64,000 bases of DNA from Actinorhabdospora filicis (GCF_030269765.1 NZ_BSTX01000001.1:2473571-2537570); one strand, 5' to 3'. Shown: positions 26,464-34,803, numbered from the stretch's first letter. Program-made: numbers and translations. Notes: a model not told the origin generated them from the sequence alone.

Positions 26464-27186
26464 ATGGACGCCCGACTGACCCGCCGCTCGCTCCTCATCG
26501 CCGCCGCCACCGTCCCCGCCGCGCTCGCCGTGCCCCGCCGGGCCGCCGCGCACGAGCCCTTCACCGCGCGCGTCTTCGCCACCCGCGAGGGCCTGGTGGG
26601 CGGCACCACCGCGTCCGGGCACGTGATCGTCGAGAACGACCGCTTCGTCGCGCTGCCCTCCCGCACGGCGCTCGGCGAGGAGGTCACGGTGTCCTACGGG
26701 GACCGTTCGGTGACCGTCCCGGTCCTCGACGTGGGCCCGTGGAACATCGACGACGACTGGTGGAACACCTCCGACGTGCGCCAGCGCTGGGGCGACCTGC
26801 CGCGCGGGACGCCGCAGGCCCAGGCCGCCTGGGAGTGGGGCTACAACGGCGGCCAGGACGGCAAGGGGCGCCGGGTGAAGAACCCGGCGGGCATCGACCT
26901 CGCCGACGGGGTCTTCTGGGGCGCGCTGGGCATGTCCGGTAACGACTGGGTCGACGTCGCCTTCCCATTTGTCACAGAGTTATCCACAGGCAATCCACAG
27001 CTGTGTCCACAAGTTGTCCACAGTTTTCCCCAGGTCGTCCACAGGTTTGTCCACAGGTTTGTCAACAGGCGCGCCATCGGACGACCCGGTCGTCCACGAC
27101 CGTCAGCCACGTCCCGTCGCCCTGTGGATACGCCGGGCCCTGCGGCGGGTCGGCGTAGCCGGGGGCGCCCAGCACGTCGCCGGTGA
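26464..27186 (+). CDS. Tat-exported double-psi-beta-barrel-like protein, 3' end running into the DnaA-box array
   Basis: The N-terminus MDARLTRRSLLIAAATVPAA is a twin-arginine signal with cleavage near ARRAAAHE. The mature part has VTVSYGDRSVTVPVLDVGPWNIDDDWWN and the tail GIDLADGVFWGALGMSGNDWVDVAFPF, resembling small secreted barrels of the RlpA/septolysin type, though no enzyme class can be assigned. The conserved fold seems to end near base 26970. From there the frame has no stop until 27186 and is simply the translation of the DnaA-box array plus the antisense 3' end of the next gene (VVH and RFVHR repeats, then Arg/Pro). The natural stop may have been lost, or the last 70 codons are not under protein selection. 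Confidence 0.65.
   Translation: MDARLTRRSLLIAAATVPAALAVPRRAAAHEPFTARVFATREGLVGGTTASGHVIVENDRFVALPSRTALGEEVTVSYGDRSVTVPVLDVGPWNIDDDWWNTSDVRQRWGDLPRGTPQAQAAWEWGYNGGQDGKGRRVKNPAGIDLADGVFWGALGMSGNDWVDVAFPFVTELSTGNPQLCPQVVHSFPQVVHRFVHRFVNRRAIGRPGRPRPSATSRRPVDTPGPAAGRRSRGRPARRR
26980..27067 (+). promoter_or_regulatory. Helically phased array of DnaA boxes
   Basis: Eight nonamers in the same orientation: TTATCCACA (26980), CAATCCACA (26991), GTGTCCACA (27003), TTGTCCACA (27014), TTTTCCCCA (27024, weak), TCGTCCACA (27035), TTGTCCACA (27047), TTGTCAACA (27059). Start-to-start steps are 11, 12, 11, 10, 11, 12 and 12 bases, about one helical turn, so all boxes face the same side of DNA. Three match the strong DnaA consensus exactly (one TTATCCACA, two TTGTCCACA). 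It lies between convergent genes, overlapping the 3' end of one and the stop codon of the other. A weak box in the opposite orientation follows at 27123-27131. Confidence 0.85.
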
Positions 27187-27979
27187 ACGCGTCCAGCAGC
27201 AGGTGCGCGTAGGCGCCCTCGTCGTTGTCCAGGAGCACCACCAGCAGCGTCTCGCCGTCCACGAACCCGCCCGAGTAGTCCAGGGACCACTCCACGCCCG
27301 ACAGCCCGGCGCGCGTCACCAGCCACTCCGCGGGGAACTCCAGGCGCACGCTCCCGTCGGGGCGGTGGACGGCGGCGTCCTCCAGGTAGTGGGCGATGGT
27401 GAAGGCCTCGCCGCGCAGGTCGACCATGACCCGCTCGGGGTCCTCGCGGACCATGAGCAGCCCGTCGCGGTAGTCGCCGCGGTAGAGCGGGCAGGCGTCC
27501 TGCCCCTCGCCGACCGACAGGGCCACCGCCACGCCGTCGCTGAAGTGCTCCGAGCCGAGGGCCTCGCACGCCAGCGGCGCCTCGGCGAGCAGCTGGCCGG
27601 TGCGGGCGTCCAGGACGACCCAGCGGTCGGAGAGGCCGCCGGGCACGTGCGCGTAGACGCGCTCGCCGAGCACCAGCACCGAGCCGGAGCCGTGCTGTTC
27701 GGCCCAGTCGGCGTGCTCGAAGCGCCACAGCTCGCCCTCGGGTCCCAGGCCCAGGACGGCGGTGGACGTGGGGACGGCGGCGACGCGCGCGTCGGCCGAC
27801 ACGACGGCCTGCGTCCACAGTGGCGCGGGCAGCGGGAATCGCGCCACCGTGCCGAGGTCGGCGCCGAGGAGGCGCAGCTCGGTGGCGTCGGAGACCGCCG
27901 GCACCCCGGGGTGCGGGCGCTCGCCGGGGGCGAGGATCAGTTCGGCGACGGACGCGACGGGAACCGGGCGGTTGCTCAC
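27062..27979 (-). CDS. Beta-propeller-like protein of unknown function
   Basis: 305 residues, no signal peptide. Repeated short strands with W, D and G turns (ELWRFEHADW, RWVVLDARTGQLLAEAPL, LLVVLLDNDEGAYAHLLLDAFTGDVLG, TWLTVVDDRVVRW) suggest a WD/quinoprotein-like propeller, but no named family is recognised. The stop codon lies inside the last box (27059-27067) of the DnaA-box array. The small gene 27989-28174 lies 9 bases upstream on the same strand and is probably cotranscribed. Composition is normal for the window. Confidence 0.65.
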   Translation of the reverse strand: MSNRPVPVASVAELILAPGERPHPGVPAVSDATELRLLGADLGTVARFPLPAPLWTQAVVSADARVAAVPTSTAVLGLGPEGELWRFEHADWAEQHGSGSVLVLGERVYAHVPGGLSDRWVVLDARTGQLLAEAPLACEALGSEHFSDGVAVALSVGEGQDACPLYRGDYRDGLLMVREDPERVMVDLRGEAFTIAHYLEDAAVHRPDGSVRLEFPAEWLVTRAGLSGVEWSLDYSGGFVDGETLLVVLLDNDEGAYAHLLLDAFTGDVLGAPGYADPPQGPAYPQGDGTWLTVVDDRVVRWRAC

Positions 27980-27988
27980 CCGGTGACA

Positions 27989-28174
27989 CTAGCCGCGGTA
28001 GTCGTCCTCGGCGGTCGGGACGGTGCGGGTCTGCTCCAGGGCGTCGGCCTCGTCGGCTTCGCGGGGGAGTTCGCCGGTGACGTCGTCCTCCACATCGTCG
28101 GGGTCGACGGGTTGCGACTGCTCCGTGGCGTCGCCCTCCGGTGCCTCTGGGTCCTGCCAGTCATGGGCCGTCAT
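27989..28174 (-). CDS. Small acidic protein, unknown function
   Basis: 61 residues, more than one quarter Asp/Glu, with Pro and Gln, ending in EDDYRG. No membrane span and no motif; it is probably disordered. The start MTAHDWQDPE at 28174 is preferred to an upstream in-frame start that would run into the fba promoter region. It is 9 bases upstream of the propeller-like gene and divergent from fba. Small acidic proteins like this are common next to fba in actinobacteria, but I cannot name it. Confidence 0.55.
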   Translation of the reverse strand: MTAHDWQDPEAPEGDATEQSQPVDPDDVEDDVTGELPREADEADALEQTRTVPTAEDDYRG

Positions 28175-28288
28175 AGGATCACCGTAAGGCCGCTCGTCGG
28201 CGCGTGTGACCGGTACGGCCGACTGCGTGCTGACAGGCGCGGACACCGCCGTCCGGCTCAAACCGTTCGACGACATCCAGGAGCTGTC

Positions 28289-29314
28289 ATGCCCATCGCA
28301 TCACCCGAGGTCTACGCCGAGATGCTCGACCGCGCCAAGGCCGGCGCGTTCGCCTACCCCGCCATCAACGTCTCCTCTTCGCAGACCCTGAACGCCGCGC
28401 TGCAGGGGTTCGCCGAGGCGGGCAGCGACGGGATCATCCAGGTCTCGACCGGAGGCGCCGAGTACTTCTCGGGACCCACGATCAAGGACATGATCACCGG
28501 CTCCCTCGCCTTCGCCGCCTACGCGCACGAGGTCGCCAAGAAGTACCCGGTGAACATCGCGCTGCACACCGACCACTGCCCCAAGAACAAGCTGGACGGT
28601 TTCGTCCGGCCGCTGCTGGAGGTCTCGGCCGAGCGCGTCGCCGCCGGTCAGGCCCCGCTGTTCCAGTCGCACATGTGGGACGGTTCGGCCGTGCCGCTGG
28701 GTGAGAACCTGCAGATCGCCGAGGAGCTCCTCGCCAAGGCCGCCGCCGCGCGCATCATCCTCGAAATCGAGGTCGGCGTGGTCGGCGGCGAAGAGGACGG
28801 CGTCGTCGGCGCGATCGACGACAAGCTCTACACCACCGTCGAGGACGGCATGGCCACCGCCGCCGCCCTCGGCATCGGGGAGAAGGGCCGGTACATGACC
28901 GCCCTGACCTTCGGCAACGTGCACGGTGTCTACAAGCCCGGCAACGTGAAGCTGCGCCCGTCGATCCTGAAGGAGATCCAGGACGCCGTCGGCGCGAAGT
29001 ACGGCAAGGACAAGCCGTTCGACCTCGTCTTCCACGGCGGCTCCGGCTCGCTGCTGGAGGAGATCCGCGAGGCCGTCGACTACGGCGTGGTGAAGATGAA
29101 CGTGGACACCGACACCCAGTACGCGTTCACCCGCCCGGTCGCCGACCACATGCTCCGCAACTACGAGGGCGTGCTCAAGGTCGACGGCGAGGTCGGCAAC
29201 AAGAAGCAGTACGACCCCCGCTCGTGGGGCAAGGCCGCCGAGGACGGCATGGCCAAGCGCGTCGTGCGGGCGTGCGAGGACCTGCGTTCGGTGGGCACCT
29301 CGCTCGGGAAGTAG
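28289..29314 (+). CDS. fba: Class II fructose-bisphosphate aldolase
   Basis: 341-residue zinc-dependent aldolase that interconverts fructose 1,6-bisphosphate with dihydroxyacetone phosphate and glyceraldehyde 3-phosphate. Signature residues: YPAINVSSSQTLNAALQ, the zinc site NIALHTDHCPKNK, the second metal segment ILEIEVGVVGGEEDG, GNVHGVYKPGNVKL with the zinc histidine, FHGGSGS phosphate loop and VKMNVDTDTQYAF. Length and sequence fit the long actinobacterial class IIA type. CAGGAG lies 6 bases before the ATG. Monocistronic: divergent from the small acidic gene and closed by a terminator at 29327-29352. Confidence 0.96.
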   Translation: MPIASPEVYAEMLDRAKAGAFAYPAINVSSSQTLNAALQGFAEAGSDGIIQVSTGGAEYFSGPTIKDMITGSLAFAAYAHEVAKKYPVNIALHTDHCPKNKLDGFVRPLLEVSAERVAAGQAPLFQSHMWDGSAVPLGENLQIAEELLAKAAAARIILEIEVGVVGGEEDGVVGAIDDKLYTTVEDGMATAAALGIGEKGRYMTALTFGNVHGVYKPGNVKLRPSILKEIQDAVGAKYGKDKPFDLVFHGGSGSLLEEIREAVDYGVVKMNVDTDTQYAFTRPVADHMLRNYEGVLKVDGEVGNKKQYDPRSWGKAAEDGMAKRVVRACEDLRSVGTSLGK

Positions 29315-29326
29315 TAGAGCGCGATG

Positions 29327-29352
29327 AAGGGGCCGTCTTCGGGCGGCCCCTT
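29327..29352 (+). terminator. Hairpin terminator after fba
   Basis: AAGGGGCCG (29327-29335) pairs with CGGCCCCTT (29344-29352) around an 8-base loop, followed by TCG. Also positioned to end the convergent gene whose stop is at 29367. Confidence 0.82.
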
Positions 29353-29366
29353 TCGCGTGCCCGGCC

Positions 29367-30149
29367 TCAGGCGCAGGCCGTCGTCTCCCGGACGGTGATC
29401 TCGCCGTCCCCTTCGGCGGTCACCGTCAGCGTCCCCTCCGGCGGCGCTCCGGCCGCCCACCCGGTGCCCCCGGCCGTCCCCGTGTACGTCTTCCACGCCG
29501 GTTCGCCGACGGTGCCCGCGCCGGTGGCGGTGTAGGTCTTCGCGCTGCGCCCGTCGCCGCAGTCGACGAGCGCGGCCCGCCAGGGTCCGGCCAGCAGCGC
29601 GGTGGCCTGCGGGCCGGGCGCGGCGGGCGGGTCGAGGGTCGCGGTGGGTTCGTCGTCGGGGCGGCAGCCGGTGTCGAGGCGCCAGGTGACGGGCGCGTCG
29701 AGGGTCGGCACGAGGAGCGCGCTGATGAACGGCGAGGCGTGCCCGGCGTAGCCTCCGGCGCCGTTGTTGACCAGGTCGTAGTCGGTCCGCAGGGCGCCGT
29801 ACAGGCGCTCCATGACGGATACGACGTTCTCTTGAGGCGTGTACACGCGCACGGTCTGGGTGTAGCGCACGCCGTCGCGGACGGGGGTGACCTTGCAGGC
29901 CTCGGTGAACTCGAAGCCGGTCGCGGTGACCAGGACGCCCTCGGCACCGGCGAGGCTGCGCAGCGCCATGGCGGTGCCGCGCGCCATTTCGGTCCGCGAC
30001 ACCCCTGCGTTAACCTGCTCTTTCACCGTCGGCGCGCGTCCGGTGGCGAGGAACGCCAAGACGGCCAGGATCGCGGCCCAGCCGATGATGAGGGCGGTGA
30101 GCCATCGGCGGCGGGGGCGTCCCGGTGGGACGGTGCTGGCTGGGTCCAC
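29367..30149 (-). CDS. Membrane-anchored exported protein, unknown function
   Basis: 260 residues. A short Pro/Arg-rich cytoplasmic end, one membrane span (LTALIIGWAAILAVLAFLA, about 18-36), then a 220-residue outer domain with four cysteines (EACKV, TGCRPDD, VDCGDG, TTACA), probably two disulfides. No family recognised. The GTG at 30149 gives the usual order of short tail and anchor; longer in-frame starts run into the neighbouring gene's sequence. It is downstream of the DUF4291 gene on the same strand with a 32-base gap, so they may share a transcript. Confidence 0.62.
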   Translation of the reverse strand: MDPASTVPPGRPRRRWLTALIIGWAAILAVLAFLATGRAPTVKEQVNAGVSRTEMARGTAMALRSLAGAEGVLVTATGFEFTEACKVTPVRDGVRYTQTVRVYTPQENVVSVMERLYGALRTDYDLVNNGAGGYAGHASPFISALLVPTLDAPVTWRLDTGCRPDDEPTATLDPPAAPGPQATALLAGPWRAALVDCGDGRSAKTYTATGAGTVGEPAWKTYTGTAGGTGWAAGAPPEGTLTVTAEGDGEITVRETTACA

Positions 30150-30181
30150 CCGGGTATTCTGCCCCGTCGCCGCTCGGTGGC

Positions 30182-30742
30182 TCAGTCCCGCATGGCGAGC
30201 CGTTCGGCGATGGCGTCGGGGACGGGGTACGCGCGCTCGGGGGGCAGCAGCTTCTTGGCGCGGTCGGCGTGTCCGGCGCGCATGAGCTTGGCGGCCTTCT
30301 GCGCGGTCTCGGTGAGGTCGGTGAGCCCGACGATCCAGTCGCGGACGTAGGTCTCGATGCGCGCGCGTCCGATGCCGATCTGGATCGAGTAGTGGTTGAG
30401 CGCGGCACCCCGCAGGTTGCGTTCGGGGTCCCATTGCGCGTGCACGGGGGCGTCGGTGACGTCGTTGTATCCGGGCGCGTTGATGAGGACGGCCTCGCCC
30501 AGCGCCGCCTCCCAGCCCTCGCGGCTGACGCGGACACCCAGGATCCGCTCCTGCCCGGCCTTCCTGGCCCAGTCGCTGCGGTGCATGAGCCACAGGAACG
30601 ACGGCTTGATCCAGGTCATGCGCGTGAAGGAGAACGGCGCGACGAAGCGTCCCGCGCGCAGCGCCGGTCCGGCGATGGCCGGGGAGTAGGCCTGGTAGAC
30701 GACGATCGTCTTGGCGTCGTAGTCGGCGCGGATCTCTCTCAT
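30182..30742 (-). CDS. DUF4291 family protein
   Basis: 186 residues. The family hallmarks are clear: TIVVYQAYSPAIAGPALRAGRFV, FSFTRMTWIKPSFLWLMHRSDWA, ILGVRVSREGWE, and WDPERNLRGAALNHYSIQIGIGR. DUF4291 proteins occur in bacteria and fungi with unknown function. The ATG at 30742 (MREIRADYD) is the family start. Divergent from the PAC2 gene at 30914; the 171-base gap holds their promoters, with no clear operator seen. Confidence 0.85.
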   Translation of the reverse strand: MREIRADYDAKTIVVYQAYSPAIAGPALRAGRFVAPFSFTRMTWIKPSFLWLMHRSDWARKAGQERILGVRVSREGWEAALGEAVLINAPGYNDVTDAPVHAQWDPERNLRGAALNHYSIQIGIGRARIETYVRDWIVGLTDLTETAQKAAKLMRAGHADRAKKLLPPERAYPVPDAIAERLAMRD

Positions 30743-30913
30743 GCCCGCAACCCTCTCAGCCTTTTGTCCCCGTCGTCGACCCGGAGGTGGGAGCCGCCGT
30801 CCGCGAAACGTGCCTTGCGTCACCCTCCCGGCCCGATTTTCGTGGGTCCGGAAGGAATCCGGGTATCCACCGTGTTGGAGCTGACGTAACTACCGTCGAA
30901 GGAAGGTAGCCCG

Positions 30914-31837
30914 GTGCGCGACCCACGAGACCTCTACGAGCTCGACCCCGACATCCCCGAGCTGTCCGGGGCCGTCCTGCTGCACCAGTTCGACGGCTTC
31001 ATGGACGCGGGCGCCGCCGGCAAGGGCCTCACCGCCCACCTGCTGGACGAGTTCGAGCCGCGCCTGATCGCGCGTTTCGACGTCGACCGTCTCATCGACT
31101 ACCGCTCGAACCGCCCGCCGATGACGTTCATGTCCGACCGGTGGGCCGACTTCGAGGCCCCCGAGCTGGCGATCTACCTCCTTCACGACGCCACCGCCAC
31201 CCCCTTCCTGCTGCTCACCGGCCCCGAACCGGACCGCGAGTGGGAGCTCTTCGTCAGCGCCGTCCGCGAGCTCATCGAAGACTGGGACGTGCGCCTGACC
31301 GTCGGTTTCCACGGCATCCCCATGGGCGTCCCCCACACCCGCCCCCTCGGCGTCACCGCCCACGCGACCCGCCAGGCCCTCCTCGGCCCCACCCACTCTC
31401 CATGGCTGAACACCCTCCAGGTGCCGGGCAACATCTCCGCCCTCCTGGAGCTGCGCCTGGGCGAGTCCGGCCACGACGCGATGGGCTACGCCGCCCACGT
31501 CCCCCACTACCTGGCCCAGGCCACCTACCCCGCCTCCTCCCTCGTCCTCCTGGACGCCCTCCAGGAGTCCACCGGCCTCGCCCTCCCCGCCGGCCCCCTC
31601 CTGGAGGCCGCCGAGAAGACCGACGCCGAGATCGCCGGCCAGGTCCGCGGCTCCGAAGAAGTCGCCGACGTCGTCGCCGCCCTGGAGCGCCAGTACGACG
31701 TGTTCTCCGAGGCCCAGGGCCACAAGAGCCTCCTCGCCGAGACCACCGAGCACATGCCCACCGCCGACGAACTCGCCTCGGAATTCGAGCGCTTCCTCGC
31801 CGAGCAGAGCGGCTCGGAGGGCCCCACCCCCAGTTGA
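30914..31837 (+). CDS. PAC2-family protein (proteasome assembly chaperone-like)
   Basis: 307 residues with the PAC2/DUF75 fold seen in actinobacteria: LLHQFDGFMDAGAAGKGLTAHLLDEF, FDVDRLIDYRSNRPPM, LLLTGPEPDREWELF, VGFHGIPMGVPHTRP, and VPGNISALLELRLGE. Eukaryotic relatives help assemble proteasomes, and actinobacteria have 20S proteasomes, but the bacterial role is unknown. The start is GTG at 30914 with AAGGAAGG upstream (30899-30906). Its TGA stop (31835-31837) touches the parS palindrome, so transcription of this gene runs into a ParB-binding site. Confidence 0.84.
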   Translation: MRDPRDLYELDPDIPELSGAVLLHQFDGFMDAGAAGKGLTAHLLDEFEPRLIARFDVDRLIDYRSNRPPMTFMSDRWADFEAPELAIYLLHDATATPFLLLTGPEPDREWELFVSAVRELIEDWDVRLTVGFHGIPMGVPHTRPLGVTAHATRQALLGPTHSPWLNTLQVPGNISALLELRLGESGHDAMGYAAHVPHYLAQATYPASSLVLLDALQESTGLALPAGPLLEAAEKTDAEIAGQVRGSEEVADVVAALERQYDVFSEAQGHKSLLAETTEHMPTADELASEFERFLAEQSGSEGPTPS

Positions 31838-31853
31838 TGTTTCACGTGAAACA
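31838..31853. promoter_or_regulatory. parS centromere site
   Basis: TGTTTCACGTGAAACA, an exact match to the bacterial parS consensus bound by ParB. The palindrome extends to 20 bases (31836-31855). It lies between the PAC2 stop and the SARP-type regulator. parS sites cluster around oriC in actinobacteria, so this supports an origin-proximal location. I found no second perfect copy in the window. Confidence 0.95.
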
Positions 31854-31902
31854 TCGTTAAAGCGCCCTCTCACCTTCGCCGGGCGTGCGGCATCCTTTTG
31901 GG

Positions 31903-34803
31903 ATGCCCTCGCTTCGCGTCACCGTCCTGGGACCCGCCACCCTGCACGTCGACGGCCACCCCGCCGACCTGACCGGCCGCCCCCGCGACGTCCTCACCGT
32001 CCTGGCCACCCACGCCGGAACGGTCGTGCCCGACGCCGACCTCGTCGAGGCCGTATGGGGTGACACGGCACCCAAAACCGTCGCCAACCAGCTCCAGATC
32101 GCCGTCCACCGCATCCGCACCACCCTCGGAGCCGACGCACACACGCTGCTCCGCAGAGAGCGCGGCGGCTACGTCCTGGACGTACCCACCGACCTGGCCG
32201 AGCTGCGCGCCCACGTCTCCGACGGCGACCGCCTGGCCCGCTCAGGCGACTGGACCGCCGCCCGCGAGGCCTACGCGGCGGCCGTCGAGCTGTGCGGAGA
32301 GGTCCCGCCCGGGCTCGCCGAGGAGCACCTGGACGCGCTCACCCGCCACCTGGTCGCCACCCTCGCCACCGGCGCGCACGACCTGGACGTCCCCGCACCC
32401 GGCCTGAACGAGCGCCTGTGGCACCTGCGCGTCCTGGCGAGGGCCTTCACCGACCGCGACACCGCCGCCCGCCTGCACGCCGAGGCCGTCGCGACGCTCG
32501 CCGAGGAGGCCGGGCTCGACCCCGGCCGCGAGTTCCGCGCCCTCGGCGAAGCCCTCGCCGACGGCGACCTCGCCCGGGAGGTCGACGTCGTCCGCCGCTG
32601 GATCACCGGCGGCTCCGGACGCCCGGTGCCGATGGAGCTGCCCGCGGCCGTCGGGGACTTCATCGGGCGCGAAGACGAACTGGCGCGTGTCACTCAAGCG
32701 CTGGAAAACGGAGTCGTCGCGCTGGCGGGACTCGGCGGAACCGGGAAGACCGCGCTGGCGGTACGCGTCGCGAGGACGATCACCCACGACTACCCGGACG
32801 GCTGCCTCTTCATCGACCTGCGCGGCGTGGACGAGGCTCCACGGGACCCGCACGCGGTCCTGGGGTCGTTCCTGCGGTCCCTGGGCGTGCCCGACCGCGA
32901 TGTCCCCGCCACCCCGGCGGAACGGCTCGGCCTGTACCGGACCCTGTCCGCGACACGCCGCCTGCTGGTCGTCCTGGACAACGCGTTCGACGCCGCACAG
33001 GTCCGCGATCTGCTGCCCGCGGGTGACGGATGCGCGGCGATCGTGACCGCACGCACCAACCTGCCCGGCCTGCGGGCCGATCACGTCACGATCGGCGCCC
33101 TCCCCGAGCGCCAGGCCGTCGACCTGCTGACCACCGTCGCCGGACGCGACGGGGACATCGGCGTCCTGCGAGAGGTGGCCCGTCTCGCCGGGCACCTCCC
33201 GCTCGCACTGCGCATCGTCGGCGCCCGCATGCGCCGCCGCCGCGACCTCGACTTCGGCCGCATGCTCACGCGCCTCACCGACGAGCACCACCGCCTGGAC
33301 GAGCTCGCCGAGGGCGACCGGATGGTCCGCTCCTGCATCGAGATCGGCTACCGGCGCCTGGGGACGGCGGCGAGCGAGGCGCTCCGCGCGGCGGCATGGC
33401 TGCCGGTCCCGGAGTTCACCCTGGTCGCGCTCGCCGGGACGATCGGGATGCCCGTCGACGACGCCCGGCGCGTCGTCGACGACCTCATCGACGCTCAGCT
33501 GATGGTCGAGCTCGGCGAAGGCCGCGGCGAGCTGGCCCGGTACGGGCTGCACGACCTGGTGCGGTTGTTCGTCCTCAACGCCGATCCCGATCCGGACGCC
33601 CGCCGGGCGACGCTGGTGCGCGGCTTCCGCGCGCTGCTCACCGGCATGATGATCGCCGAGGAACGGGTGCGGGGTCAGCAGTTCATCCCGCCGGACCCGC
33701 CGGACTGGTATGAGGCCGACCGGCCCGCCCCGGACGACCCCAGGGGCTGGCTCTCGGCGCACCACGAGCTCGCCGTCGCCGCGGTCGGCGACGCTCCGGG
33801 CCTGGGTGAGACGGAGCTGGCCTGGCGCCTCACCGTCACCAGCGCCGTGTCGCTTCTCGCCGAGTACCGCTGGGACGATTTCGAGCGCTGCGACCGGTAC
33901 CTCGCCGGACTCGATCTGCCGCTCGAAGCCCGCGCCAGCCTGCTGTGGGTGCGGGCGATGGGTGCCCGTGCCCGCGACGAGCCCGCTTCCGCGCTACCGG
34001 CGCTGCGAGCGGCACGGCTCGCCTACCGGCGGGTGGGGGACCGGCTGCGCGCCGCGTCGGTCGCCCATTCCCTGCTGGGCGGGTGGCGCGAGACCGGGCG
34101 GCACCGCCTCGCGGTCGCCGCCGGCCTCTCGGGCCTGGCGCTCTTGAGCGGCGAGACGACCGACTACCGCGAGATCGGGGTCCGGGGCTGGCTCTCCCTC
34201 GGCCTGGGCAACTGTCTCGCCCTCACCGAGCCCGCCCGGGCCGCCGGGCACTACCGCTCGGCGATCGATGACATGCACGCGATCGGGAACGCCTCGGGTG
34301 AGGCGAACGCGCGCGCGATGCTGGGCAGGTGGCACGGGGTGGAGGGCCGCCACGATGAGGCCGTGGCCGAGCTCCGTCACGCGGTGGACCTCTACGAGCG
34401 CGACCAGTCGTCCATCGGCGTCCTGTTCACCCGCGTCGCCCTCTCCGACGAACACATTCGCGCCGATGAGCTCACCGACGCCGCCGAGCTGCTGTCGGCC
34501 GCGTACCCCGAGGCCGAGCGTGCCGGGGTTCGGGCGCTGACCGCGAAGATCCAGCGTGGCCGCGCCACCGTGCACCGGCGCCTGGGCGAGATCGCCGAGG
34601 CGCTCGTGCTGGCCGAGGAGTCCCTGGCCATCGCACGTGAGACGACCAACACGGAGGCGGCACTGGCCTCACTGGAGGTCCTGGTCGAGGTCGCCGAGGC
34701 GGCCGGGGACGCCGACCGCGTACGCCGGGCCTGTGCGGAGGCGATGCCGTTGCTGCGGGACGGTCATCCCGACCACGCCTTCTTCGCCGGGCGCCTGAAG
34801 TGA
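31903..34803 (+). CDS. SARP-family regulator with NB-ARC ATPase and TPR-like domains (AfsR type)
   Basis: 966 residues. Residues 1-95: OmpR-like winged helix (LRVTVLGPATLHVDG, TVANQLQIAVHRIRTTLG, LLRRERGGYVLDV). About 96-240: bacterial transcriptional activator domain. About 245-560: NB-ARC ATPase with GREDELARV, Walker A GLGGTGKTALAVR, Walker B LLVVLDNAFDA and a GHLPLALRI GLPL-type motif. About 600-966: helical TPR-like repeats. AfsR/SARP proteins activate secondary metabolism and development. No biosynthetic cluster is adjacent, so this is more likely a global or orphan regulator. The promoter region (31854-31902) directly follows parS, so ParB spreading could influence it. Confidence 0.87.
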   Translation: MPSLRVTVLGPATLHVDGHPADLTGRPRDVLTVLATHAGTVVPDADLVEAVWGDTAPKTVANQLQIAVHRIRTTLGADAHTLLRRERGGYVLDVPTDLAELRAHVSDGDRLARSGDWTAAREAYAAAVELCGEVPPGLAEEHLDALTRHLVATLATGAHDLDVPAPGLNERLWHLRVLARAFTDRDTAARLHAEAVATLAEEAGLDPGREFRALGEALADGDLAREVDVVRRWITGGSGRPVPMELPAAVGDFIGREDELARVTQALENGVVALAGLGGTGKTALAVRVARTITHDYPDGCLFIDLRGVDEAPRDPHAVLGSFLRSLGVPDRDVPATPAERLGLYRTLSATRRLLVVLDNAFDAAQVRDLLPAGDGCAAIVTARTNLPGLRADHVTIGALPERQAVDLLTTVAGRDGDIGVLREVARLAGHLPLALRIVGARMRRRRDLDFGRMLTRLTDEHHRLDELAEGDRMVRSCIEIGYRRLGTAASEALRAAAWLPVPEFTLVALAGTIGMPVDDARRVVDDLIDAQLMVELGEGRGELARYGLHDLVRLFVLNADPDPDARRATLVRGFRALLTGMMIAEERVRGQQFIPPDPPDWYEADRPAPDDPRGWLSAHHELAVAAVGDAPGLGETELAWRLTVTSAVSLLAEYRWDDFERCDRYLAGLDLPLEARASLLWVRAMGARARDEPASALPALRAARLAYRRVGDRLRAASVAHSLLGGWRETGRHRLAVAAGLSGLALLSGETTDYREIGVRGWLSLGLGNCLALTEPARAAGHYRSAIDDMHAIGNASGEANARAMLGRWHGVEGRHDEAVAELRHAVDLYERDQSSIGVLFTRVALSDEHIRADELTDAAELLSAAYPEAERAGVRALTAKIQRGRATVHRRLGEIAEALVLAEESLAIARETTNTEAALASLEVLVEVAEAAGDADRVRRACAEAMPLLRDGHPDHAFFAGRLK

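Noticed and set aside
26980..27067. The DnaA-box array as the chromosomal oriC itself
   Set aside because: No dnaA, dnaN, rpmH or parAB genes flank it, there is no AT-rich unwinding segment, and only one compact block of boxes exists. It fits a cluster outside oriC better.
31903..34803. Start of a secondary-metabolite cluster signalled by the SARP gene
   Set aside because: Neighbours are ribosomal, replication and housekeeping genes; no synthase, thioesterase or tailoring enzyme occurs in the window.
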